64,000 bases of DNA, from NCBI RefSeq assembly GCF_014646675.1, contig NZ_BMNS01000007.1, forward strand, positions 1 to 64,000, in the 5' to 3' direction. Source of the DNA: Lutibacter litoralis (GTDB lineage Bacteria > Bacteroidota > Bacteroidia > Flavobacteriales > Flavobacteriaceae). The notes under the pieces were generated by a model that saw nothing but the letters and a program-made list of their open reading frames with translations, was not told the DNA's origin and searched no databases. The translations under genes and the position numbers were made by a program. Below, piece after piece: positions 52,275-61,350 of this stretch. The first letter of the stretch is position 1; each line of letters starts with the position of its first letter.

Positions 52275-52832
52275 ATGGAATTTATTACACAACCTTGGGC
52301 TTGGTATGTTGCTGGACCGATTATAGCCTTGGTCATGTTTTTACTGTACTACTTTGGTGAGCGTTTTGGAGTTTCTTCAAATTTAGAAACGTTATGCTCT
52401 ATAGGTGGAGCTGGAAGATTTGTTGATTATTTTAAAATCGATTGGAAACAAAACTCTTGGAATTTAATATTTGTTGCCGGTGGAATTACAGGAGGTTTTA
52501 TAGCTTCGCAATGGCTTTCACCAACAGATGTTGTTGCTATAAACCCGCAAACAATTCAAGATTTAGCGGATATTGGAATTCAAAATGCAGGAGCTACTTA
52601 TTTACCTGAAGAAATTTTTAGCATTGAAACAATGTTATCACTTAAAGGCTTTTTAATTCTGTTAATTGCAGGAATTATGGTTGGATTTGGTGCTCGTTGG
52701 GCGGGTGGTTGTACTTCTGGCCATGCAATTGTGGGCCTAAGTAATTTAGAACTTCCATCGTTAATAGCCGTCATCGGGTTTTTTATTGGAGGCTTAATTA
52801 TGACTTGGTTTATTTTACCATTATTATTTTAA
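52275..52832 (+). CDS. YeeE/YedE-family membrane protein
   Basis: 185 residues, about four membrane helices. The hallmark motif GFGARWAGGCTSGHAI with a Cys in the membrane is present. YeeE/YedE (TsuA-like) members carry thiosulfate or related sulfur compounds. It probably pairs with the next gene, as half of a transporter. Confidence 0.9.
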   Translation: MEFITQPWAWYVAGPIIALVMFLLYYFGERFGVSSNLETLCSIGGAGRFVDYFKIDWKQNSWNLIFVAGGITGGFIASQWLSPTDVVAINPQTIQDLADIGIQNAGATYLPEEIFSIETMLSLKGFLILLIAGIMVGFGARWAGGCTSGHAIVGLSNLELPSLIAVIGFFIGGLIMTWFILPLLF

Positions 52833-52842
52833 AAAGAGAAAC

Positions 52843-53256
52843 ATGAAATATATAAAGTTTTTTTTAGTAGGTATACTCTTTGGAATAGTAATGAGTAAAG
52901 CTGAAATAATTTCGTGGTACAGAATATACGAAATGTTTAAATTTCAATCGTTTCATATGTATGGAATTATTGGATCAGCAGTTCTTTTAGGAATGATAAG
53001 CATGTTTTTATTCAGAAAGAAAATGGTAAAAACATTTGAAGGAAATGAGATTCATGTGCCACCAAAAAAATCAGGATTGTATCGTAATTTATTAGGTGGT
53101 ATTTTATTTGGTTTAGGTTGGGCGTTGGCAGGTGCTTGTCCAGGCCCAATGTTTGTTCTTATAGGGAAAGGAGTTGTATCAATTTTAGTTGTAATTTTTG
53201 GGGCAACACTTGGTGCTTTTTTATATGGATATTTTAAGGATAAACTACCTCACTAA
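52843..53256 (+). CDS. DUF6691/YeeE-type membrane protein
   Basis: 137 residues, about four membrane helices and the motif GWALAGACPGPMFVLIGKG with a conserved Cys. It is the second half of a split YeeE/YedE transporter, 10 nt after the first half. Confidence 0.9.
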   Translation: MKYIKFFLVGILFGIVMSKAEIISWYRIYEMFKFQSFHMYGIIGSAVLLGMISMFLFRKKMVKTFEGNEIHVPPKKSGLYRNLLGGILFGLGWALAGACPGPMFVLIGKGVVSILVVIFGATLGAFLYGYFKDKLPH

Positions 53257-53354
53257 ATAGTTTTTTTTGAAAAGCAATTAGGTTAAAAAGTTTATTGCTC
53301 TAATAAAATTTAAACTACAAATAACATGTGACCTTTAAAAAATAATTCAGACAC

Positions 53355-53987
53355 ATGAAAATTAATAAAATAATTGATAGCCATTTTTCAAAAGTATTTG
53401 AAATAAAATTACAACAAGAACTTTGTAAATATGGTATTTTAAAGCAGGCTGAACCAGATCAAATTATTTTAGAAATACGCAGAGATGCAAATTTTATTCC
53501 TTTAATTGTCTCGGGAGTTGCAAAAGTTATGCGCCGTGACGGAAAAGGAAACGGTATTTTCCTACATTATTTGTCAAATATACAAACAAGTGCGATTGCA
53601 ATTTCGTATGCGCTTGAAAATAAAGAGAATGAAATTAGAATAAAAGCCGAAAGCAATATTACTTACATTGCAATACCAACAAAAATTGTAAATTCGTGGT
53701 TTGATAAATACAATTCGTGGAGATTGTTTTTTTTAAAATTAAACCAACAGCAAACAGCATCTTTATTAAATTTAATTAATGATATCGCTTTTGAAAATTT
53801 AGAATTTCGAGTTTTAAAATATATAGAAAATTCAAGTTTAATTTACAATAATAACACTATTAATAGAAAGCATTTTGATATTGCAAGAGATTTAAAAGTT
53901 TCAAGAGAAGCTATTTCAAGAATCTTAAAAAAATTAGAAAAAGAAGAAGTTGTAACTTTAGGAAGAAATAAAATAACATTAAATTAA
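53355..53987 (+). CDS. Crp/Fnr-family transcriptional regulator 2
   Basis: 210 residues, a paralogue of the protein at 51568 (same length, sensory barrel, RKHFDIARDLKVSREAISRILKKLEKEEVV as HTH). Just one Cys (LCKYG), so no FNR-type cluster. Its stop overlaps the moaA start (TAATG), so it is coupled to cofactor synthesis and probably controls it. Confidence 0.93.
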   Translation: MKINKIIDSHFSKVFEIKLQQELCKYGILKQAEPDQIILEIRRDANFIPLIVSGVAKVMRRDGKGNGIFLHYLSNIQTSAIAISYALENKENEIRIKAESNITYIAIPTKIVNSWFDKYNSWRLFFLKLNQQQTASLLNLINDIAFENLEFRVLKYIENSSLIYNNNTINRKHFDIARDLKVSREAISRILKKLEKEEVVTLGRNKITLN

Positions 53988-54973
53988 TGCAGTTAACAGA
54001 TAAATTTGGTAGAAAAATTTCGTATTTAAGATTGGCAATTACAGACCGATGTAATTTACGATGTCAATATTGCATGCCAGCTCACGGCATTGACATTGTT
54101 AAAAGAACAGCGTTGCTTACTTATAAAGAAATGTATCGAATTATTAGAGTGCTTTCAGAATTAGGAGTGGATAAAGTTAGGCTTACAGGAGGAGAACCTT
54201 TTGTGCGTAGAGATTTTGTAAATTTTTTAGAATCACTTTCTTTCAACGACAAATTACAGGAAATAAATATTACAACAAACGGTGCATTAATTTCAAATCA
54301 CATCAAAAAATTAGAGGAATTAAATATAAATTCAATTAATTTAAGTATTGATAGTTTGCAAAGAGAAAAATTTACTAAAATTACAAGAAGAGATGTTTAT
54401 GAAAATGTTTATGATACACTATTAAAATTAGAAGAAAGTAAACTAAGATTAAAACTAAATATTGTTGTGCAATCTGGTTTTAACACCGATGAAATTATCG
54501 ATTTTGTTGAATTGTCTAAAGAAAAAGATATTGCCGTTCGGTTTATTGAAGAAATGCCTTTTAACGGAAAAGGACAACGAGTAATGGAGGAAGTTTGGGA
54601 TTTCAATAAAATCATCAATCATATTAAAGGAAGTTATTCTGAAGTTGAAAATGTGCTTTCAAAAAAATCTTCAACTTCAAAAAACTATAAAATACCTAAT
54701 TATAGGGGGACTTTTGGAATAATTTCGGCTTTTACACGTACTATATGTAACGATTGCGATAGAATTAGAATTACAGCGACCGGAATGTTTAAAAACTGTT
54801 TGTTTGATGGTGGTGTTTTTAATGTACGTGATTTTATTAGAGATGGCGCAAGTGATGATGATCTGAAAGAATTATTTATTAAAACAGTAGATAAAAAACC
54901 TAAAAACGGATTTATTGCAGAAGCATCTAGAGATAACGATGTTTCTGAAAGTATGTCTACAATTGGAGGGTGA
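53987..54973 (+). CDS. moaA: GTP 3',8-cyclase MoaA
   Basis: 328 residues, radical SAM. The N-terminal cluster motif is CNLRCQYC (CxxxCxxC) in DRCNLRCQYCMP; the C-terminal cluster uses CNDCDRIRITATGMFKNC. The C-terminal Gly-Gly is kept (STIGG). First step of molybdopterin synthesis from GTP. Confidence 0.97.
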   Translation: MQLTDKFGRKISYLRLAITDRCNLRCQYCMPAHGIDIVKRTALLTYKEMYRIIRVLSELGVDKVRLTGGEPFVRRDFVNFLESLSFNDKLQEINITTNGALISNHIKKLEELNINSINLSIDSLQREKFTKITRRDVYENVYDTLLKLEESKLRLKLNIVVQSGFNTDEIIDFVELSKEKDIAVRFIEEMPFNGKGQRVMEEVWDFNKIINHIKGSYSEVENVLSKKSSTSKNYKIPNYRGTFGIISAFTRTICNDCDRIRITATGMFKNCLFDGGVFNVRDFIRDGASDDDLKELFIKTVDKKPKNGFIAEASRDNDVSESMSTIGG

Positions 54974-55053
54974 TTTCAATTGAAAATTGACAATGAATAA
55001 TTAAAAATTAGCGTTCGTATTTTATTTAACCACAAATAAAGTAATTAAAAAAT

Positions 55054-55084
55054 GTCATTCCTGCATACGCAGGAATCTTATTCT
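55054..55084 (+). repeat. Dispersed palindromic repeat before moeA
   Basis: Hairpin ATTCCTGC-atac-GCAGGAAT (55057-55076), then CTTATTCT immediately before the moeA ATG. Its flank matches that of the repeat before moaC. Repeats of this kind are scattered through many Bacteroidota genomes. Confidence 0.65.
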
Positions 55085-56302
55085 ATGAATTTAACCACAG
55101 TAAAAGAAGCAACAACAATAATTTTAAACAATTCGGTAAACTTTGGAATTGAGGAAGTAGATTTTATAAATTCAGTAGGACGTGTTTTAAAAGAAGATAT
55201 TGTTGCAGATAGAGATTTTCCTCCGTTTAACCGCGTTAGTATGGATGGAATTGCAATTGCTGAAGAAGCGTTTAACAAAGGGATCAGAAGCTTTAAAATT
55301 GAAGGAATACAAGCAGCAGGAAGCCCACAACTAACATTAAAAAACACCAACAATTGCATTGAAGCAATGACCGGAGCAATGCTTCCAATTAATTCAGATG
55401 TTGTAATTCAATATGAATTGTTAGAAATTAAAGATGGTTTTGCAACTGTAAACTTAGATACAGTAAAAAGTTTCCAAAACATTCATAAAAAAGGCTTAGA
55501 TAGAAAACAAAACGATGTCTTAATTCCAAAAAACACCTTAATTTCTGCTGCTGAAATTGGAGTTTTTGCAACTGTAGGGAAATCTAAAGTAAAAGTTGCA
55601 AAACAGCCAAAAGTAATAATTGTTTCTACTGGAAATGAATTGGTAGAAGTTTCTGAAACTCCAGCTGAATATCAAATTAGAAGAAGTAATGTTTATACAT
55701 TAGTTTCTTTATTAGAAAATTTACAAATAAAAGCAGATACTGCACATATTTTAGATGATAAAAAAACATTAGAAACTAAAATTGCTTCGTTTTTAAATGA
55801 ATATGATGTGCTGCTTTTTAGCGGTGCGGTTTCTAAAGGAAAATTCGATTTTATTCCAGAAGTATTGGATAATTTGGATGTTGAAAAATTATTTCATAAA
55901 GTAAAACAGCGTCCTGGAAAACCATTTTGGTTTGGTAAAAAAACGGTCGTTGAGCGGAGTCGAAGTGCTAAAACTGTTTTCGCTTTTCCTGGAAATCCAG
56001 TTTCAACTTTTGTTAGTTGTTTAAAATATTTTTATCCTTGGTATAACAAATCTATTGGATTGAATTTTGAAAACAAACAGGAAGCAGTCTTAAGCGAAGA
56101 TTTTTATTTTAAACCTAATTTAACCTATTTTTTACAAGTTAAACTTCAGCAAGAGAATGGGAAATTAATAGCCACACCAATAGCAGGAAAAGGCTCGGGA
56201 GATTTAACTAACTTGGTAGATTCTGATGCTTTTTTGGAATTGCCAGATGATAACAGTAATTTTACCAAAGGACAGGTATTTCCTCTTTTAACTTTTAGAT
56301 AA
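55085..56302 (+). CDS. moeA: Molybdopterin molybdotransferase MoeA
   Basis: 405 residues from ATG 55085; the in-frame ATG at 55052 lies at the edge of a repeat. Domains in order: FPPFNRVSMDGIAI, GAMLPINSDVVIQYE, the MoCF motif VIIVSTGNELVEV, and GKPFWFGKK then FAFPGNPVSTFV. It inserts molybdenum into adenylated molybdopterin. Within FGKK/TVFAFPG a stretch VVERSRSAK is encoded by a repeat (55945-55968) not found in ordinary MoeA, as an in-frame insertion in a surface loop. Confidence 0.95.
   Translation: MNLTTVKEATTIILNNSVNFGIEEVDFINSVGRVLKEDIVADRDFPPFNRVSMDGIAIAEEAFNKGIRSFKIEGIQAAGSPQLTLKNTNNCIEAMTGAMLPINSDVVIQYELLEIKDGFATVNLDTVKSFQNIHKKGLDRKQNDVLIPKNTLISAAEIGVFATVGKSKVKVAKQPKVIIVSTGNELVEVSETPAEYQIRRSNVYTLVSLLENLQIKADTAHILDDKKTLETKIASFLNEYDVLLFSGAVSKGKFDFIPEVLDNLDVEKLFHKVKQRPGKPFWFGKKTVVERSRSAKTVFAFPGNPVSTFVSCLKYFYPWYNKSIGLNFENKQEAVLSEDFYFKPNLTYFLQVKLQQENGKLIATPIAGKGSGDLTNLVDSDAFLELPDDNSNFTKGQVFPLLTFR
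55945..55968. repeat. Dispersed repeat inserted in frame inside moeA
   Basis: GGTCGTTGAGCGGAGTCGAA, then GTGC, is a well-known 24-nt Bacteroidota repeat unit. It is 24 bp, so the moeA frame is kept and eight codons are added next to the conserved FPGNPVS motif. Its GC content is higher than that of the flanks. Confidence 0.7.
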
Positions 56303-56306
56303 ACAA

Positions 56307-56340
56307 GGTCATTCTGAACTTGTTTCAGAATCTTATTCTT
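56307..56340 (+). repeat. Dispersed palindromic repeat between moeA and moaC
   Basis: Hairpin ATTCTGAA (56311-56318) with TTCAGAAT (56324-56331), then CTTATTCTT directly before the moaC ATG. The 3' flank is the same as in the moeA repeat (CTTATTCT, then ATGAA). Confidence 0.65.
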
Positions 56341-56820
56341 ATGAAAAACAAATTCACACATATTGGCGAAAAAAACCAACCTAAAATGGTAAATGTTGGG
56401 GATAAAAAAATTACCAAACGTTCTGCAACTGCAAAAGCAACTATGTTTTTAGGGACAGAAATTATTGCACATTTTAGAGGAGATGAGTTGGTTACAAAAA
56501 AAGGACCAGTTTTTCAAACAGCAATTATTGCAGGAATTCAGGCAGTTAAAAAAACATCAGAGTTAATTCCAATGTGTCATCCATTATTGATAAACGGAGT
56601 GGAAATTGATATTGAAATTATTGATAAAACAGATATTCAAATTTTATGTACAGTTAGTATTGAAGGTAAAACTGGAGTAGAAATGGAAGCACTTACTGGA
56701 GCTAACATTGCTGCTTTATCAGTGTATGATATGTGTAAAGCAATTTCTCAAAAAATGGTAATTAAGGAAGTTAAATTACTTGAAAAATCAGGTGGTAAAA
56801 GCGATATAAAAAATGGCTAA
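56341..56820 (+). CDS. moaC: Cyclic pyranopterin monophosphate synthase MoaC
   Basis: 159 residues from ATG 56341 (an in-frame upstream ATG lies in the repeat). Signature motifs: MVNVGDKKITKRSATA, TSELIPMCHPLLINGVEI, and EMEALTGANIAALSVYDMCKA. It completes the second step of cofactor synthesis with MoaA. It overlaps the next start by 8 nt. Confidence 0.97.
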   Translation: MKNKFTHIGEKNQPKMVNVGDKKITKRSATAKATMFLGTEIIAHFRGDELVTKKGPVFQTAIIAGIQAVKKTSELIPMCHPLLINGVEIDIEIIDKTDIQILCTVSIEGKTGVEMEALTGANIAALSVYDMCKAISQKMVIKEVKLLEKSGGKSDIKNG

Positions 56821-57925
56821 ACATCAAAAACACGCTAAATTAAAATTAAGGGATAACGACAATTTTGCGCCCAATGAAGTTTCGATTTTAGGAACAAATT
56901 GTACTAATATTTCAAATCTGGTTTCAAAAGTTTCTGAAAATCTAGCAAGTTATAGATTGGCTTATTTTGATGCCTCACATTCAAAAGATATTGGAAAAGA
57001 TACCTTAGAAACGTTTACATTTCATCACAAAGGGTCTGCTGAAAATTCAATTAATTTTGAGGTAAACAAATTCAATCAACGGGTTCAGTTTTCTCAATAC
57101 GATTTTGTGTTTATCAATGGAAATCATTACCAAGGAGCAAAACAAATTTTAATTTTAGACAACGAAAAAGAAGCTTCGATTTTAAAAAGATTAGAACAAT
57201 TAAACAATATTCAGTTTGTAATTAAACTAAACGATGATGCTAATTATTTCGACTTTTTAGAAGAAAAATATCCTCAAATTAAAAATTTACTATGTTATGC
57301 TATTGACGAGATTGATAAAATTTCAAAACATATAGAAAATCTTATCAAAGAAAAAATTGCTCCAATAAACGGTTTGGTCTTGGCTGGCGGAAAGAGTGTA
57401 AGAATGGGAACTGATAAAGGAAGACTTAATTTTTACGGAAAAAATCAACGTGATGTTGCTTTAGAATTGTTAGAGAGTAACAATTTGAAGACATTTTTAT
57501 CTGTTAGAGCAGCACAAGAAATTACAATTGAGAATAAAATAACCGATAAATTTATTGGCTTGGGTCCGTTTGGAGCGATTTGTTCTGCGTTTCAAGAAAA
57601 TCCAGATGTGGCTTGGTTGGTAATCGCTACCGATTTGCCTTTTGTTACTAATGATGTGATTCAATTATTGTTAAAACATAGAAATCCTTCAAAGGCAGCA
57701 ACTACAATTAAAGGAAAAGACAAGCAATTTCCAGAACCTTTAATTACTATTTGGGAGCCGAAAAGTTATCCATTATTACTAAATTATTTAGCTCAAGGCT
57801 ATTCTTGTCCGCGTAAAGTGTTGATAAATTCTGATGTTGAAATTGTTGAGATTGATGATGATTTTATTAGAAATATTAATACTCCAGAAGAGTATAAAGC
57901 AGCAAAAAGAGAAATAAACGAATAG
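56813..57925 (+). CDS. mobA: Molybdenum cofactor guanylyltransferase MobA with MobB-like N-terminal domain
   Basis: 370 residues. The C-terminal half has the MobA nucleotidyltransferase motif GLVLAGGKSVRMGTDKG and the late ATDLPFVT. The first 185 residues form another domain with MobB-like character (ASHSKDIGKDTLETFTFHHKGSA), but its P-loop is poorly kept. It makes the guanine dinucleotide form required by DMSO-reductase-family enzymes, such as the one at 63662. Confidence 0.92.
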   Translation: MAKHQKHAKLKLRDNDNFAPNEVSILGTNCTNISNLVSKVSENLASYRLAYFDASHSKDIGKDTLETFTFHHKGSAENSINFEVNKFNQRVQFSQYDFVFINGNHYQGAKQILILDNEKEASILKRLEQLNNIQFVIKLNDDANYFDFLEEKYPQIKNLLCYAIDEIDKISKHIENLIKEKIAPINGLVLAGGKSVRMGTDKGRLNFYGKNQRDVALELLESNNLKTFLSVRAAQEITIENKITDKFIGLGPFGAICSAFQENPDVAWLVIATDLPFVTNDVIQLLLKHRNPSKAATTIKGKDKQFPEPLITIWEPKSYPLLLNYLAQGYSCPRKVLINSDVEIVEIDDDFIRNINTPEEYKAAKREINE

Positions 57926-57971
57926 TATATTTCAATAAAAGTAGCAATATACTTATTTGATATTATTTAAA

Positions 57972-57979
57972 TATCTTTG
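57972..57979 (+). promoter_or_regulatory. -7 element (TATCTTTG) before the moeB-like gene
   Basis: TAnnTTTG, 22 nt before the ATG at 58002, downstream of an in-frame ATG at 57957. This supports the later start and a separate promoter. Confidence 0.5.
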
Positions 57980-58001
57980 GGCAATTGGTTTTTCAAAAAT
58001 A

Positions 58002-59081
58002 ATGAACATTACAAGCGAAGAATTTTTTAAACGTCAAACTACGTTATCAGAAATTGGTAACGAAGGACAGCAGCTGTTGCAAAAGGCAAAAGTTTTGGTG
58101 ATAGGCTGTGGCGGGCTTGGAAGTCCAATTGCTATTTATTTGGCAACTAGCGGAGTTGGAACGTTACATTTGGTGGATTTTGATACAGTTTCTGTTTCTA
58201 ATTTACATCGTCAAGTTTTTTTTAAAACAGAAGATGTTAAAAAATCAAAAGCTGAAATATTAGCTTCTGAAGTGAAGAAAAGAGCTCCGTTTACAAACGT
58301 TTCATTTACCGATAAAGCAGTAACTAAGAACACTGTTTTAGACTTAATTTCAAATTTTGATGTTATAGTTGATGGTACCGATAGCTTGTCTATAAAATAT
58401 TTAATAAATGATGCTTGTGTGCTCTTGAAAAAACCGTTGATTTATGGTTCATTGTATAAATTTGATGGTTACGTAGCTACCTTTAATTATCAAAATGAAG
58501 ATGGTAGTTTTAGCTGTAATTTAAGAGATGCTTTTCCAAAAATAGCAACGGATATTCCAAATTGTGAAGAAGCAGGAACTTTAAATCCTATTGTAGGAAT
58601 TATTGCCTTGCTTCAAGTGAACGAAGTGTTAAAATTAATAACAAAAACTGGTATATTATTGGTAAATCAGTTGTTGATTTACAATGCGCTTGAGAATTCG
58701 CAGTTTAAAATGAAATTACGTAAAAATGATTCGATTCATATTGAGGAGATTTTCAAAAATTCAGATTATTTAGAAACATATTGCGAAACTCAAGATGCTT
58801 CATTATTAATTTCAGCTTCAGAATTTTTAAAAATTGAGACTAAAAATTCAACGGAAGTTGTTAGTGTTTTAAATCATACAGATGCGCTAATTCCTTTTAA
58901 AGTGCATCAAAAAATTCCATACAGAACATTTAATGCAGAAGATTTTAATCCAGATTACGATAAAAAATATGTGGTAATTTGTAAAAAGGGAATTACAAGT
59001 TACGACGTTACTTTAAAATTAAAAGAAAAATTTCCACAACTAACTATTTTTAGTTTAGTTAATGGAATTGACAACTACTAA
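58002..59081 (+). CDS. moeB: MoeB/ThiF-type adenylyltransferase with rhodanese tail
   Basis: 359 residues. ATP-binding GCGGLGSPIAIYLATSGVGTLHLVDFDTVSVSNLHRQ. C-terminal rhodanese domain with Cys in KYVVICKKGITSYDV. It would adenylate the MoaD C-terminus for sulfur transfer. The usual zinc CxxC pairs are missing (only single Cys, SCNLRDAFPK and PNCEEAG). Could serve ThiS instead; location favours MoaD. Abuts the MutS-like gene. Confidence 0.87.
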   Translation: MNITSEEFFKRQTTLSEIGNEGQQLLQKAKVLVIGCGGLGSPIAIYLATSGVGTLHLVDFDTVSVSNLHRQVFFKTEDVKKSKAEILASEVKKRAPFTNVSFTDKAVTKNTVLDLISNFDVIVDGTDSLSIKYLINDACVLLKKPLIYGSLYKFDGYVATFNYQNEDGSFSCNLRDAFPKIATDIPNCEEAGTLNPIVGIIALLQVNEVLKLITKTGILLVNQLLIYNALENSQFKMKLRKNDSIHIEEIFKNSDYLETYCETQDASLLISASEFLKIETKNSTEVVSVLNHTDALIPFKVHQKIPYRTFNAEDFNPDYDKKYVVICKKGITSYDVTLKLKEKFPQLTIFSLVNGIDNY

Positions 59082-60851
59082 ATGCAAGATCCACAAGAAT
59101 TTTATACCAGTCAAAAATCTATTTTTGAGCAAAAATCTACTCAATTAAAAAAGAAACTTTCAATTTCAAGCACTCTAAGATTTCTCACGTTTTCAGCAAT
59201 TATTTTAGGAATTTACCTGTTTTTTGGAAATATTTCAGCTATGTTATTAGTTGTAGGTACTGGTATAATTGTGTTTATTTATTTAGTTTTAAAACACAGC
59301 GACTTACAGTATAATTTCAACCTAAATAAAACATTAATCTCTATTAATCAAACAGAATTAAGCGTTCTAAAAAGGGATTATTTAAACTTAGATGACGGAA
59401 GTGAGTTTTTAAATCCTAAACATTTTTATAGTTACGATATTGATTTATTTGGGAAAGGTTCTTTTTTTCAATATTGCAATAGAACAGTTACCGTTGAAGG
59501 TAAAGACAAATTGTTTTCGGAATTGACATCTAACTCAATTTCAGCCATTAAAGAAAAACAATCTGGAATAAAAGAATTAAGTGAAAAACCAATATGGAGA
59601 CAGCATTTTTCGGCTATTGCAAGTTTGGTTAAAGTAGAACATCCTGCAAAAGAAATTATAAATTGGATTCATAATTATAAAGCTGTTTTTCCAACATATT
59701 TTAAATATTTACCAGCAGTATTTTCAGTTTTATCATTAACACTAATTGTAGTGTTAGTCTTGCAGTTAATTCCTGAAATAATACTATTACTTTGGCTTTT
59801 TATAGGCTTAGGAATTTCCGGATTTTATGTAAAAAAGGTAAACGAATTATCTCGAAATACAGACAATGCAAAAGATACTTTTAAGCAATATCATAAATTG
59901 TTAAATGAAATAGAACAGACCACTTTTACTTCAGAAATTTTAAAAAACAAGCAACTAGAAATTCAAACTGATGCAAAAAAAGCATCTGCTATTTTTAAAG
60001 AATATTCTAAATTATTAGATGCCTTAGATCAGAGAAATAATGTTATTATTGCGGTGCTCGGAAATGGTTTTTTTCTAAGAGATTTACACCAAGTTTATAA
60101 AATTGAAAATTGGATTGCAACTTATAAAACAAAAGTTGAACAATGGTTTAAAGTAATTGCCTTTTTCGATGCTCAAAATTCGTTGGCAAACTTTGCTTTT
60201 AACCATTCAAACTATGTTTTTCCAGAAATTAAAAACAATGATAATGTAATAAAAGCAACTAATTTAGGACATACTTTGTTAAAAGAAGGGCAAAGAATTG
60301 ATAATGATTTTACTATTAAAAATCAGCAATTTTTTATAATAACGGGAGCAAACATGGCAGGAAAAAGCACTTTTTTAAGAACAGTTTCTTTATCCATTGT
60401 TATGGCCAATATTGGACTACCAGTTTGTGCAGAACATTTTGAATACAGCCCAATTAAATTAATAACAAGTATGCGAACATCGGATTCTTTAGTTGAAGAT
60501 GAGTCGTATTTCTTTTCAGAATTAAAACGGTTAAAATTTATTGTTGATGAAATTGAAAACGATGATTATTTTATAATTTTAGATGAAATTTTAAAAGGCA
60601 CAAATAGTACCGATAAAGCAATTGGCTCAAAGAAATTTGTTCAAAAATTAGTGGCTTCAAATTCAACAGGAATTATTGCAACGCACGATTTAAGTTTGTG
60701 TGAAATTGAAAAAGAATTAACCGAAGTTAAAAACTACTACTTTGATGCCGAGATTATAAGCGACGAATTAAATTTTGATTACCAATTAAAAGATGGAATT
60801 TGCAAAAATATGAATGCTTCTTTTTTATTGAAAAAAATGAAAATTGTTTAG
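59082..60851 (+). CDS. MutS-like DNA mismatch ATPase with N-terminal membrane helices
   Basis: 589 residues. Two N-terminal hydrophobic pairs (about 28-72 and 205-250) are probable membrane helices, followed by a helical clamp-like part and a C-terminal MutS ABC ATPase: Walker A GANMAGKSTFLR, Walker B YFIILDEILKGTNS, and the ATHDLSL switch. It lacks the mismatch-recognition domain of MutS. Common in Bacteroidota; function unknown. Its start follows the moeB-like stop directly, so it is co-transcribed with cofactor genes. Confidence 0.9.
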   Translation: MQDPQEFYTSQKSIFEQKSTQLKKKLSISSTLRFLTFSAIILGIYLFFGNISAMLLVVGTGIIVFIYLVLKHSDLQYNFNLNKTLISINQTELSVLKRDYLNLDDGSEFLNPKHFYSYDIDLFGKGSFFQYCNRTVTVEGKDKLFSELTSNSISAIKEKQSGIKELSEKPIWRQHFSAIASLVKVEHPAKEIINWIHNYKAVFPTYFKYLPAVFSVLSLTLIVVLVLQLIPEIILLLWLFIGLGISGFYVKKVNELSRNTDNAKDTFKQYHKLLNEIEQTTFTSEILKNKQLEIQTDAKKASAIFKEYSKLLDALDQRNNVIIAVLGNGFFLRDLHQVYKIENWIATYKTKVEQWFKVIAFFDAQNSLANFAFNHSNYVFPEIKNNDNVIKATNLGHTLLKEGQRIDNDFTIKNQQFFIITGANMAGKSTFLRTVSLSIVMANIGLPVCAEHFEYSPIKLITSMRTSDSLVEDESYFFSELKRLKFIVDEIENDDYFIILDEILKGTNSTDKAIGSKKFVQKLVASNSTGIIATHDLSLCEIEKELTEVKNYYFDAEIISDELNFDYQLKDGICKNMNASFLLKKMKIV

Positions 60852-60854
60852 TTT

Positions 60855-61280
60855 TTATGGATGCGAATTTACCCAAACTTCACCATCTTCAAAATGCTCT
60901 TTTTTCCAGATTGGTACAGTTTCTTTTAAAGTATCAATAGCAAATTCGCAAGCTTCAAAAGCGGCTTTTCTATGTGCAGAAGAAACAGCAATAATTACTG
61001 GAATTTCACCAATTTTAAGTTCTCCAACTGCATGGTGTATTGCAATTTTATGAATGTCGAATTTCTTTAAAGCGCGGTCTGCAATTTTTTGCATTTCTTT
61101 AATCGCCATTGGCTCGTAACCACTAAAATCGAGTAAAGTAACTTCTTTGTTTTGTGTGGAATTTCTAACAGTACCAACAAACAACGCAATACCGCCACAG
61201 GAAGCATCTTGTACAAAACTGTAGCAATCTTGCAGGTTTAATTTTTCTGATGTTATTAGAATTGAAGTTCTTTTGACCAT
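60855..61280 (-). CDS. moaE: Molybdopterin synthase catalytic subunit MoaE
   Basis: 141 residues: GGIALFVGTVRNSTQN, then AVGELKIGEIPVIIAVSSAHRKAAFEACEFAIDTLKETVPIWKKE, with the active-site Lys residues in the last stretch. It converts cyclic pyranopterin to molybdopterin with MoaD. It is convergent with the MutS-like gene, 3 nt apart. Confidence 0.97.
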   Translation of the reverse strand: MVKRTSILITSEKLNLQDCYSFVQDASCGGIALFVGTVRNSTQNKEVTLLDFSGYEPMAIKEMQKIADRALKKFDIHKIAIHHAVGELKIGEIPVIIAVSSAHRKAAFEACEFAIDTLKETVPIWKKEHFEDGEVWVNSHP

Positions 61281-61350
61281 TTTAACTATTTATTTGCAAA
61301 TTTAATAAATCTAAAGTGTATTTTCGCAGCTGCTACTAATTATTGAATTT

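Noticed and set aside
55052-55084. moeA start at 55052
   Set aside because: The extra residues come from a dispersed hairpin repeat; homologous sequence begins at 55085.
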